From Collinsella sp. UBA6357 (GTDB lineage: Bacteria; Actinomycetota; Coriobacteriia; Coriobacteriales; Coriobacteriaceae): a stretch of DNA of 28,259 nt. The stretch's first letter is position 1. The number at the start of each line of letters is the position of its first letter. Made by a program: the position numbers and the translations under genes. The stretch covers positions 54,270-82,528 of the forward strand of contig DJRP01000013.1 in assembly GCA_002437815.1 (NCBI GenBank), written 5' to 3'. Under the pieces are notes generated by a model, which made no database searches, had not been told where the DNA came from, and saw only the letters and a list, made by a program, of their open reading frames with translations. Shown in pieces: positions 8,111-15,433 of the stretch.

Positions 8111-8139
8111 TACAGAAACGGGACGAGCTCAAGTCCCGT
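8111..8139 (-). terminator. Hairpin between lysC and asd
   Basis: On the minus strand ACGGGAC (8139-8133) pairs with GTCCCGT (8124-8118) and is followed by TTTCTGT, a modest T-rich tail. It fits a weak intrinsic terminator or attenuator after lysC. The TATAAA right after the tail could also be a -10 element for asd, but I see no convincing -35 at the right spacing. Confidence 0.5.
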
Positions 8140-8196
8140 CCCGCGCCTGCGAAATCAATCCGAAATGTTACTCGGCGTCGCCAAGCCTCCAGGCGG

Positions 8197-9561
8197 CTAC
8201 AGCGCCGGCGTCTTAACGTCCAAATCGGCGACCTTGACGATACCGTTCTCGTCCGAGAAGGCACGGTAGATGGTCTTGATGGCCAGATCGAAGTCTTTTT
8301 CCTCCACGCCGATGATGATGTTGATCTCGTCGCAGCTCTGCGAGATCATGCGCACGCTCACGCCCGCCTGGCCGAGCATGCCAAAGAGATGCCCCGAGAT
8401 ACCGGCGCGACCGCGCAGGTTGCGGCCCACGGTGGCGATGAGCGCCAGGCCCTCGACGACCTCGATCTCGAGCGGCTCGACCTCTTTTTGGATGTCGCCC
8501 ACGAGCGAGTAGAGCGAATCGTGCACATCGCTCTCCTGTACCACGGCACCAAAACGGTCCACGCCGGTGGGCATGTGCTCGACCGAGACGTTGTAACGCT
8601 CGAAAACGGAAAGTGCACGACGCATGAAACCGACACGAGGCTTGGTACGGTCACGAGCGACGTTGATGGCGACAAATCCACGCTTGCCGGTCACGCCGGT
8701 GATGATCGGCTCCTCGGCACCCTCGTCGGCTGTCTCGCTGATGATCGTGCCCGGATCCTCCGGGGCGTTGGTGTTCTTGATGACCAGAGGGATCCCCGCC
8801 TCGCGCACGGGGAAGACAGCCTCCTCGTGCAGCACGCTCGCGCCCATGTAGGAAAGCTCGCGCAGCTCCTCGTAGGTCACGCGCGCGATGGGCTGCGCCT
8901 CGGGAACGATACGGGGATCGGCCGAATAGAAGCCCGAAACATCGGTCCAGTTCTCGTACAGATCGGCGTTGAGGCACTTGGCCAAGATGGCACCCGAGAT
9001 GTCGCCGCCGCCGCGATCGAGCAGTTTGATCTGACCCTCGACGGTCGCGCCGTAGAAGCCAGGCATGACAAAACCACCCTGCTGACCGTACTCGTCGACA
9101 AGCTCGGCGGTGCGCTTCATGCTGAGCGTGCCGTCATGATGGAAGGCCACGACGGTCGCGGCGTCCAAAAACGGCAGGCCCAGGTACTCGGCCATAAGAC
9201 GGGCGGTAAAGTACTCGCCGCGGCTCACAAGTTCCTCGGTGGTATAGCCACCGGAACGGGCACGCTCGGCAAAGGAGGCGAACTCGTCACGGATGGGATA
9301 GGACAGCCCCAGCTCGTCGGCGATATCAAAATAGCGCTGGCCGATGTCCTGCAGCAGCTCCTCGCACGACACGTGGTATTTGACATGCGCGTTGACCAAA
9401 TACAGCAAATCGGTAACCTTGGTGTCGCCCTTAAAGCGGCGACCGCAGGCCGAAACCACCACAAAGCGGCGGGCCGGATCGGCATCGACGATGGCCTTGA
9501 TTTTCTTAAAGTGTTCGGCGTCGGCGACCGACGAGCCGCCGAACTTGGCGATCTTGATCAT
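8197..9561 (-). CDS. lysC: Aspartate kinase (monofunctional, ACT-containing)
   Basis: It phosphorylates L-aspartate with ATP, the first step of the aspartate family of amino acids. Seen in 454 residues: KFGGSSVADA at the N-terminus (nucleotide and aspartate binding), VVVSACGRR, the RGEYFTARLMAEYL region, GGGDISGAILAKCL, the ATP-site block ENWTDVSGFYSADPRIV, and MGASVLHEEAVFPV. The last 150 or so residues have the ACT pattern (GRAGISGHLFGMLGQAGVSVRMISQ) that mediates feedback inhibition; which amino acid inhibits it cannot be read. Length fits single-function kinases of the LysC type, with no homoserine dehydrogenase fused. The ATG at 9561 begins the conserved sequence; AAAGG lies about 13 bases upstream. 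It is divergent from thrC across 102 bases. Confidence 0.95.
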   Translation of the reverse strand: MIKIAKFGGSSVADAEHFKKIKAIVDADPARRFVVVSACGRRFKGDTKVTDLLYLVNAHVKYHVSCEELLQDIGQRYFDIADELGLSYPIRDEFASFAERARSGGYTTEELVSRGEYFTARLMAEYLGLPFLDAATVVAFHHDGTLSMKRTAELVDEYGQQGGFVMPGFYGATVEGQIKLLDRGGGDISGAILAKCLNADLYENWTDVSGFYSADPRIVPEAQPIARVTYEELRELSYMGASVLHEEAVFPVREAGIPLVIKNTNAPEDPGTIISETADEGAEEPIITGVTGKRGFVAINVARDRTKPRVGFMRRALSVFERYNVSVEHMPTGVDRFGAVVQESDVHDSLYSLVGDIQKEVEPLEIEVVEGLALIATVGRNLRGRAGISGHLFGMLGQAGVSVRMISQSCDEINIIIGVEEKDFDLAIKTIYRAFSDENGIVKVADLDVKTPAL

Positions 9562-9663
9562 GACGGTGAGGTTACCTTTCTGAGAGCCTCTGCGATTGCG
9601 TTTTGCTCGCTCTGATACCATGGTTGCACCTAAGGCGGCCCGACATCTGAGGAGCAGTGTTAT

Positions 9664-11181
9664 ATGGGAACTTATCATAGTACACGAGGACGCACTTTAT
9701 CATGCTCAAGTAAGGTGGCAATCCGTACCGGCATCGCTCCCGATGGGGGTCTGTTCGTCTCGGACGAGCTTGGCAGCCAACAGGTCGATATCGCCCATTT
9801 GGCCGATAAAACCTACTTTGAAATCGCTCAAAATGTGTTGGGAATGTTACTGGACGATTACACGCCCCAGGAAATTTCGGCGTGCGTCGATGAGGCATAT
9901 CGCGGAACCTTTGCCAGCGCCGAGGTCACGCCGCTCGTCAAGCTCGACACCGCACCCGGCACCGATGCACCCCAGACCTATGTGATGGAGCTCTTTGGCG
10001 GTCCCACGAGCGCCTTCAAGGATGTCGCCCTTCAGATGCTCCCCCGTCTTATGGCACGCACCAGCGTCAAAGACGGCGGTGCCGAGCGCATCATGATCGT
10101 GACGGCCACATCGGGCGACACGGGCAAGGCAGCACTCGCCGGATTTGCCGACGCCCCGGGATGCGGTATCACCGTCTTCTATCCCGAAGGCAAGGTGAGC
10201 CGCGTGCAGAACCTGCAGATGTCTACGCAGGAGGGCGACAACGTCGCCGTTTGCGGCATCCGCGGTAACTTCGATGACGCACAGAGCGCCGTCAAGCGCA
10301 TCTTTGCCGATCGTAAGCTTGCCGAGCGCCTGGAGGCCGCCGGCACCGTGCTGTCGAGCGCCAACTCCATCAACGTCGGGCGCCTCGTACCGCAGGTCGT
10401 CTACTACTTCGCCGCCTATGCGCAGCTGCTGCGCGCCGGCGCCATCGAGGCGGGCGACGAGGTCGAGTTCTGCGTGCCGACCGGCAACTTCGGCGATATC
10501 CTCGCCGGCTATTACGCCAAGCGCATGGGCCTTCCCGTGGCCAAGCTCATCGTGGCAAGCGACAAGAACAACGTTTTGGCCGATTTCTTGACCACCGGCG
10601 TATACGACCGCAACCGCCCATTCTTTACCACCATCTCGCCCTCGATGGATATTCTCATCTCCTCGAATCTCGAGCGTATGCTGTACTTCCTCTCGGACGG
10701 CGACTGTGAGCTCGTCGCAAGCCTTATGAAGCAGCTTGCCGAAACCGGCCGCTACGAAGTGCCGGCAGACCTGCTCGCCAAGATCCAAGAGGTCTTTGGA
10801 TGCGGATGGGCAAGCGAGGACGAGGTCCGCGCGGCCATCAAGAGCTGCTGGGAAGCCAACAGCTACGTGATCGACCCGCACACCGCCTGCGGCTACCATG
10901 TCTTTGACCAGGCTGCACCGGCGGCGGGCGCCAAGGCGCGCGTGCTGCTCTCGACGGCGAGCCCTTACAAGTTCCCGCGCGCCTGCTGCGAGGCTTTGGG
11001 CCTCGACGTGCCGGCCGATGACTTCGAGGCCATGCACGTGCTTGAGCAGGCCACCGGCACCGTGGCGCCCAAGCAGCTCGCTGAGCTCGAGCAGAAGCCC
11101 GTCCGCTTCGAAGACGTCTGCGACGTTGCCGAAATGGCCGGTTACGTGGAGCAGGCCGCAAAAAAGATGAGCACCAACTAG
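9664..11181 (+). CDS. thrC: Threonine synthase
   Basis: A PLP enzyme converting O-phospho-L-homoserine to L-threonine. Seen in 505 residues: an N-terminal YHSTRGRT block, then FGGPTSAFKDVALQMLP with the PLP-binding lysine at 119, TATSGDTGKAALAGF for phosphate binding, FYPEGKVSRVQNLQM, SANSINVGRLVPQVVYYFAAY, and VPTGNFGDILAGYYAKRMG. The length and motif set match the long class of threonine synthase (E. coli/yeast type). The ATG at 9664 follows GAGGAG at 10 bases. A terminator hairpin follows the stop, and thrB is next downstream but separated by 205 bases, so the two are probably not one simple transcript. Confidence 0.96.
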   Translation: MGTYHSTRGRTLSCSSKVAIRTGIAPDGGLFVSDELGSQQVDIAHLADKTYFEIAQNVLGMLLDDYTPQEISACVDEAYRGTFASAEVTPLVKLDTAPGTDAPQTYVMELFGGPTSAFKDVALQMLPRLMARTSVKDGGAERIMIVTATSGDTGKAALAGFADAPGCGITVFYPEGKVSRVQNLQMSTQEGDNVAVCGIRGNFDDAQSAVKRIFADRKLAERLEAAGTVLSSANSINVGRLVPQVVYYFAAYAQLLRAGAIEAGDEVEFCVPTGNFGDILAGYYAKRMGLPVAKLIVASDKNNVLADFLTTGVYDRNRPFFTTISPSMDILISSNLERMLYFLSDGDCELVASLMKQLAETGRYEVPADLLAKIQEVFGCGWASEDEVRAAIKSCWEANSYVIDPHTACGYHVFDQAAPAAGAKARVLLSTASPYKFPRACCEALGLDVPADDFEAMHVLEQATGTVAPKQLAELEQKPVRFEDVCDVAEMAGYVEQAAKKMSTN

Positions 11182-11192
11182 ACCCTTATTGA

Positions 11193-11224
11193 GCGCCGGC
11201 GCATGCCGGCGCACTTTCTTTTAT
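11193..11224 (+). terminator. Intrinsic terminator of thrC
   Basis: GCGCCGGC (11193-11200) and GCCGGCGC (11205-11212) form a perfect 8-bp stem with a 4-base loop, followed by the T-rich ACTTTCTTTTATT. It starts 11 bases after the thrC stop codon. Confidence 0.82.
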
Positions 11225-11256
11225 TCAGCTCCCCCGCGCGGTGAGGAGACGGCGTA

Positions 11257-11368
11257 GGTCGGTTTCACGCTTGCTCCGTCGCGAGTTCCGCACGAGCCGA
11301 AGGCCACTTAATGTGGCCTTCGTGCGAGTCAGGACTGTCCGAGCAGCGGAGCAAGCGTGAAACCGACC
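11257..11368. repeat. Long nested inverted repeat B, in the thrB leader
   Basis: The outer arms 11257-11278 and 11347-11368 are perfect complements over 22 bp. Inside, GAAGGCCAC (11299-11307) pairs with GTGGCCTTC (11313-11321) around TTAAT, extended by CGCAC (11289-11293) with GTGCG (11322-11326). The right arm ends two bases before the thrB AGGAGG. It sits after the thrC terminator and has no T-run, so it is either a leader structure of thrB or a repeat element inserted there. Confidence 0.85.
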
Positions 11369-11386
11369 CCAGGAGGACCAATCAGC

Positions 11387-12268
11387 ATGATCAAGATCAC
11401 CGTCCCCGCCACCAGCGCCAACCTCGGCATCGGCTACGACACCCTCGGCATGGCCGTGAGCCTCTACTCGCACTTTACGTTCGACCGTGCCGAGCAACTC
11501 ACCATCACCGGCTGCCCCGAGGAATTCCGCAACGAGGATAACCTCGTCTACGTCAGCTTCGTCGATGCCCTCGCCGCCTGGGGCGAGGATCCCTTCCCCG
11601 TCGCCATCGACATCCAGACCGATGTGCCTGTCGCGCGCGGCCTAGGTTCAAGCTCCACCTGCGTCGTCGCCGGCATCATGGCCGCCGCAGCCCTGACCGG
11701 CCACACTGTCGATCGCGCCGAGCTTGTGCGTATCGCCACCGAGGTCGAGGGGCACCCCGACAACGTTGCGCCCGCCATCTTGGGCGGCGCCGTCTGCTCC
11801 TTCACGCCCGAGGGATCGCTTCCCCAGTGTCTGCGCTACGAGGTGAGCGACCGCCTGCGCTTCATCACCGTCATTCCACCTTACGAGGTGCACACGAGCG
11901 AGGCGCGCAAGGTCGTGCCGCAGGAGATTCCGCTCTCAACCGCCGTGTGGCAGATGGGTCGCATCGCTGGCATGACGCGCGGCCTCGAGACCGGCGATCT
12001 CGACCTGATCGCCGCCGCCAACGATGACCGCATCCAGGAGCCCTATCGCCGCCGCCTGATCCCCGACTATAACGCCGTACGCGACACCTGCCTCAACGGC
12101 GGGGCCAAGACCATCTGGATCAGCGGGTCGGGCTCGACCCTCATGGCTGTGACCGATGACACCATCGTGGCCAAGTTCCTGCAGGTCAAGCTGCGTGAGC
12201 AGTTCCCTAAGTGCGATACGCACATCCTCACGTGCGACACGGAGGGCGCCCAGATCGAATACCTGTAG
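11387..12268 (+). CDS. thrB: Homoserine kinase
   Basis: A GHMP-family kinase that phosphorylates L-homoserine, supplying threonine synthase. The 293-residue protein opens with VPATSANLGIGYDTLGMAV, has the glycine-rich ATP loop PVARGLGSSSTCVVAG (81-96), and EGHPDNVAPAILGG typical of ThrB, and ends with the GSGSTLMAVTDD block. I set the start at ATG 11387, where the conserved sequence begins, with AGGAGG about 11 bases before it; an in-frame ATG at 11357 lies inside the right arm of repeat B. It is preceded by repeat B and followed within 24 bases by repeat C. No homoserine dehydrogenase gene is in the window, so the pathway is completed elsewhere. Confidence 0.95.
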   Translation: MIKITVPATSANLGIGYDTLGMAVSLYSHFTFDRAEQLTITGCPEEFRNEDNLVYVSFVDALAAWGEDPFPVAIDIQTDVPVARGLGSSSTCVVAGIMAAAALTGHTVDRAELVRIATEVEGHPDNVAPAILGGAVCSFTPEGSLPQCLRYEVSDRLRFITVIPPYEVHTSEARKVVPQEIPLSTAVWQMGRIAGMTRGLETGDLDLIAAANDDRIQEPYRRRLIPDYNAVRDTCLNGGAKTIWISGSGSTLMAVTDDTIVAKFLQVKLREQFPKCDTHILTCDTEGAQIEYL

Positions 12269-12291
12269 GCACCGCTCTGACCCATCCCGGC

Positions 12292-12420
12292 GGAGAGCTC
12301 CGAGGGCTACCTCCCAAATCGTCCTCGCGCATAAGGCCCGCTTATCCTGCTCCTTCGGAGCTGCGGATAAGCGGGCCTTGCGCTGCGGAAAGATTTGGGA
12401 GGTAGCCCTCGGAGCTCTCC
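12292..12420. repeat. Long nested inverted repeat C, downstream of thrB
   Basis: The outer arms 12292-12320 and 12392-12420 are perfect complements over 29 bp. GCGC (12327-12330, 12380-12383) flanks a perfect 15-bp inner stem (12333-12347 with 12365-12379, beginning AAGGCCCGC), whose tip is GCTCC-ttc-GGAGC (12349-12361). Almost the whole 129 bases can fold as a single hairpin. It lies between convergent genes and no T-run follows on either side. GCGC flanks, AAGGCCC inner stem and apex match repeat A, while the outer arms are unrelated to it. Confidence 0.9.
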
Positions 12421-12570
12421 TGCGTTGACGTTGTTGGCGGCGCCTACAGGGAGCTACGCTCTGGAGGTCGCCGGGCTGGATGGGGCTTTGCTGGACGGGC
12501 ATCCTATCCCCTTCGCTGTTTCGCGCTTTGCGCGAAAGGCGCACCATTTTGGGAGTGAGAGAACCCTCGT
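12421..12570. other. Gap between repeat C and the aldo/keto reductase gene
   Basis: No gene is supported. TTTCGCGC (12519-12526) and GCGCGAAA (12530-12537) form a perfect 8-bp stem around TTT. It could end transcription of the leftward reductase gene 33 bases upstream of it, but the T-tract is poor. Confidence 0.4.
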
Positions 12571-13704
12571 CTACATCAAGCGATCGGCGAACTTGGCCAT
12601 CGTGCCGGGGATGTCGATCTGCTGGGGGCAGACGGCGGCACAGGCACCGCAGCCCAGGCAGGCACTCGGTCGCTTGTCCTCGGGAAGCGTACCCACGTAC
12701 ATGTTGGAGATAAAGTCCCTTTCGCCCGTCACGACATTCTGGTTGTACATCTCGAGCAACTTGGGGATATCGAGGCCCATCGGACAATATTCGGTGCAAT
12801 AGCGGCATGTCGTGCACGGCACCGTACCACGGCCCAACATATCATCGGCCACACCCTGCAAGATCTCGCGCTCGGTTGCCGTCAGCGGTTTGTCCTCGCT
12901 AAAGGTCTCGATGTTCTGTTTAACCTGGTCGAAGTTCGACATGCCCGAAAGGCACACCTTGACCTGCGGAATACTCTGAATAAAGCGGAAGCACCACTGG
13001 ACCGTTGTCTCATCGGGACGGGCCGCCTTGAGTTTGGCCTCATCCTCTTGGGCGATCTGCGCAAGCTTGCCGCCGCGTACCGGCTCCATGACCCACACGG
13101 GGAGGTTCCACTTGTCGAGCAGTTCCACTTTGCCGCGCGCGTCCTGAAACGTCCAGTCGAGGTAGTTGAGCTGGATCTGGCAGAACTCCATGTGCTCCCC
13201 ATACGCCTCGAGGAAGCGCGTCATGCAGGCGATGTCACCGTGGGCCGAGAAACCCAGGTGACGAATGCGCCCGGCTTCCTTCTGCTTGACCAGATAGTCC
13301 ATGATGCCGAACTTGGGGTCGAGGTATTCCTCGATGTTCTTCTCGCACACGTTGTGGATGAGATAGAAGTCGAAAAACTCCATCCCCGTCTTCTCGAGCT
13401 GCTTCTCGAAGATCTCCTCGACCTTGTCCATGTTGTTGACGTCGTAGCCGGGAAACTTGGTCGCGATCATAAACTCGTTGCGCTCATGGCGGTTAAGCGC
13501 GACACCCATGGCGATCTCGGACTGCCCATCGTGGTAGCCCCACGCGGTATCGAAGTAGTTAACGCCGTGGTCGAGCGCATAGTCAACCATCTCGTTGACC
13601 CGATCCTGGTCGATCTTGGCGTTGTCGCCATCGACCACGGGCAGACGCATGGCGCCAAAACCCAATGAAGAGAGCTTCTCGCCCTCAAAATCCTTATACA
13701 GCAT
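12571..13704 (-). CDS. Aldo/keto reductase with C-terminal [4Fe-4S] ferredoxin domain
   Basis: The protein has a TIM-barrel aldo/keto reductase domain followed by a bis-[4Fe-4S] ferredoxin-like domain (COG1453-type oxidoreductase). Seen in 377 residues: LGFGAMRLP near the N-terminus, the catalytic tetrad Asp 52 (FDTAWGYHDG), Tyr 57, Lys 83 (ATKFPG) and the His of YLIHNV, then at the C-terminus CTTCRYCTEYCP (Cys 297, 300, 303, 307) and CLGCGACAAVCP (Cys 349, 352, 355, 359). The substrate is unknown; the cluster domain implies electron transfer to or from ferredoxin-like carriers, common in strict anaerobes. ATG 13704 follows GGGAGG at 4 bases. The upstream region carries a good promoter overlapped by dyads. 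It looks monocistronic. Confidence 0.92.
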   Translation of the reverse strand: MLYKDFEGEKLSSLGFGAMRLPVVDGDNAKIDQDRVNEMVDYALDHGVNYFDTAWGYHDGQSEIAMGVALNRHERNEFMIATKFPGYDVNNMDKVEEIFEKQLEKTGMEFFDFYLIHNVCEKNIEEYLDPKFGIMDYLVKQKEAGRIRHLGFSAHGDIACMTRFLEAYGEHMEFCQIQLNYLDWTFQDARGKVELLDKWNLPVWVMEPVRGGKLAQIAQEDEAKLKAARPDETTVQWCFRFIQSIPQVKVCLSGMSNFDQVKQNIETFSEDKPLTATEREILQGVADDMLGRGTVPCTTCRYCTEYCPMGLDIPKLLEMYNQNVVTGERDFISNMYVGTLPEDKRPSACLGCGACAAVCPQQIDIPGTMAKFADRLM

Positions 13705-13769
13705 ACTGCCTCCCAAAGATGTACTTCGGAAGGCAGTTTAGACCCTAGAGAGCGCTTGAAGTCAAGCGC
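13705..13769 (-). promoter_or_regulatory. Promoter, dyad operator and SD-pairing repeat of the reductase gene
   Basis: On the minus strand TTGACT (13765-13760) and TCTAAA (13742-13737) lie 17 bp apart, a plausible sigma70-type promoter. A perfect dyad, GCGCTTGA-ag-TCAAGCGC (13752-13769), covers the -35 and is a good repressor site. Closer to the gene, ACTGCCTTCC (13737-13728) is complementary, with one G-U, to the Shine-Dalgarno stretch GGGAGGCAGT (13714-13705) next to the start codon. If transcription starts from an upstream promoter this hairpin would mask the ribosome binding site; from the promoter above, most of the first arm would not be transcribed. Confidence 0.5.
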
Positions 13770-13771
13770 AA

Positions 13772-13900
13772 AGGGGCGAGGTTGCGTGCTATCGATCCTG
13801 ACGTGTCCAAGTGCGCAAGATCGCCCCGAAAGGCAAGGGCATAGGCCTCTGCGCCATGCCCGCAGGCTTGAGGGGCGAGGTTGCGTGCTTGGACACGTCA
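13772..13900. repeat. Long nested inverted repeat D with an extra direct copy
   Basis: Arms 13799-13827 and 13872-13900 are complementary at 25 of 29 positions. Between them GGGCAT (13837-13842) pairs with ATGCCC (13856-13861), with GGC/GCC at the tip. In addition the 19 bases at 13772-13790 are a perfect direct copy of 13871-13889, so the left arm could pair with either copy. The stop codon of engB (13898-13900) is the last triplet of the right arm, so the element begins inside the coding region. No T-run follows. Confidence 0.8.
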
Positions 13901-14488
13901 GAGGCAAGCCTGGGCGATGCGGGCCTTAAGCTCCTCGATGCCCGCACCCGTCTGCGAGCTCGTGACGATCACGTTCTCTGCCGGCACGTTGAGCTGCTTT
14001 TTAATAGCCGCGGCCTGACGAGCCTGCTGCGTACGACTGAGCTTATCGGCCTTGGTGAGGCAGACGATGAAGTTGAACTCGTTGCCCTGCAGGTACTCGA
14101 TCATGTCGTGGTCGAGCTTGCTGGGATCGTGGCGAATATCGACAAGCGACACCACCAGGTTGAAACTGCGTTCCGAGTCGAAGAAATCGCCGATGAGCTC
14201 AGCCCAGCGATCACGCTCGGCCTTGGAACGACGGGCGAAGCCGTAACCGGGCAGGTCGACGAAATGCACGCCATCCGCCTCAAAGAAGTTGATGTTGCTC
14301 GTCTTGCCCGGCGTGCTCGACACTTTGACCAGATTCTTGCGCCCAAAGAGCTTATTCATGATGGACGACTTGCCCACGTTGGAGCGACCGACAAAACTCA
14401 CCTCGGGACAGGTTGACGCGGGAATCTGCGACACCTTGCCATAGCTGGCGACAAAGTGGGCAAGCTGATAGTTGATGGATTCGGCCAT
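13898..14488 (-). CDS. engB: Ribosome-biogenesis GTP-binding protein EngB/YsxC
   Basis: A small GTPase of the TrmE-Era-EngA-EngB group, needed for 50S subunit assembly. Seen in 196 residues: N-terminal helix, G1 loop GRSNVGKSS (34-42), G2 threonine region SSTPGKTSNINFF, G3 DLPGYG (78-83), G4 TKAD (145-148) and G5-like TSSQTG. Length matches the family. ATG 14488 follows AAGGAG at 6 bases; the in-frame extension upstream has no family resemblance. It follows mtnN by 54 bases on the same strand and may share its transcript. Its last codon and stop fall within repeat D. Confidence 0.95.
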   Translation of the reverse strand: MAESINYQLAHFVASYGKVSQIPASTCPEVSFVGRSNVGKSSIMNKLFGRKNLVKVSSTPGKTSNINFFEADGVHFVDLPGYGFARRSKAERDRWAELIGDFFDSERSFNLVVSLVDIRHDPSKLDHDMIEYLQGNEFNFIVCLTKADKLSRTQQARQAAAIKKQLNVPAENVIVTSSQTGAGIEELKARIAQACL

Positions 14489-14542
14489 AAGAGCTCCTTG
14501 CGGGGTAGGCGATTTACGAAAAGAAAGCAAGCAGGCGCGATA

Positions 14543-15280
14543 TCAGGCTCGCGCGGCGATACGATCGACAATAGCGAGCGTGAGCGCACTGGCCGTGCGC
14601 GCATATCGATCAAGATCGAACTCGCGCTCGCAGAAGGCGTCGTAGGCCTCATCGCAGTTATCGCTGATGGCGCGCAGTACCAAACAATCAACACCATTCT
14701 TGGCGGCAACATGGGCGACGGCGGCGCCCTCCATCTCCACGCAGTCGGCATGTGTGGCGGCAATAGTCGCCTCGCGCATGTCAGAACCCGTCACAAAACG
14801 GTCACCCGTGGCGATCACGCCGCGCAGATACTGCCTAGCATCAACAAGCGAGCCGGCTTCAGACCCCACGGGAACTGCGCCCTCGGCCTGCAGCGCATCT
14901 TGAGCGATATCAACCAGTGCCGGCGTCGATGCAAACTCCTCGAGACCCGGAGCAGACTCGGCAACCAGCGCCGTATCGGTATCCAGATAACGCAGGCGCT
15001 CGCCGATCACCACGTCGTCGATATGAAGCTGCGGATTGAGCCCACCGGCGATGCCGGAGAAGATCACCGTTGACGCTCCATGGGCACTGATCAGGTGCTG
15101 CGTAGCCGCAGCGACATTGACGGTGCCCATTCCCGCCGTGGTCACCACGACGTTAAGGCCTGCGTAGCGGCCGTGCATAACCTTGAGACCGGCTTCGTCC
15201 GCCTGGCCCGCCTCGTCCAACGCGGCGTAAACCTGCGCGACCTCCTTCTCGAGTGCACCGATGATCGCGATCGTCCGCAT
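14543..15280 (-). CDS. mtnN: 5'-methylthioadenosine/S-adenosylhomocysteine nucleosidase
   Basis: It hydrolyses MTA and SAH to adenine plus methylthioribose or S-ribosylhomocysteine, recycling products of polyamine synthesis and methylation. The 245-residue protein has the phosphorylase-superfamily layout: IIGALEKEV with the catalytic Glu at 13, TTAGMGTVNVAAAT, SGIAGGLNP (75-83), FVTGSDMR, VEMEGAAVA with the ribose-binding Glu at 184, and the catalytic Asp at 207 in AISDN. Length is close to E. coli Pfs (232). ATG 15280 follows GGGAGG at 4 bases. It stands upstream of engB in the same direction. Confidence 0.95.
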   Translation of the reverse strand: MRTIAIIGALEKEVAQVYAALDEAGQADEAGLKVMHGRYAGLNVVVTTAGMGTVNVAAATQHLISAHGASTVIFSGIAGGLNPQLHIDDVVIGERLRYLDTDTALVAESAPGLEEFASTPALVDIAQDALQAEGAVPVGSEAGSLVDARQYLRGVIATGDRFVTGSDMREATIAATHADCVEMEGAAVAHVAAKNGVDCLVLRAISDNCDEAYDAFCEREFDLDRYARTASALTLAIVDRIAARA

Positions 15281-15387
15281 GCGCCCTCCCTACGTTAACT
15301 GCAAACTGACCATGCTATGGTACCAGCCAAAATAGGACGGATCCCTACAGGAACATATCTCTCACACATCGCCGCACACGCTGTGCT

Positions 15388-15433
15388 CAAAAAGCCGTTT
15401 GCTCTGCCGCCGTATGCCGATGCTAGGCAAACG
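15388..15433 (-). terminator. Terminator of the serine hydrolase gene
   Basis: On the minus strand CGTTTGC (15433-15427) pairs with GCAAACG (15402-15396), with partial pairing inside, and is followed by GCTTTTTG. The left part of the stem overlaps the hydrolase stop codon. A T5 tail soon after the stem supports an intrinsic terminator, though the loop is large. Confidence 0.55.

Noticed and set aside
9562..9663. Lysine riboswitch before lysC
   Set aside because: The gap is about 100 bases and shows none of the multi-helix L-box pattern.
12292..12420. Long inverted repeats as normal rho-independent terminators
   Set aside because: No T-run follows on either strand, stems are far longer than needed, and proper terminators (11193, 27555, 27761) look different.
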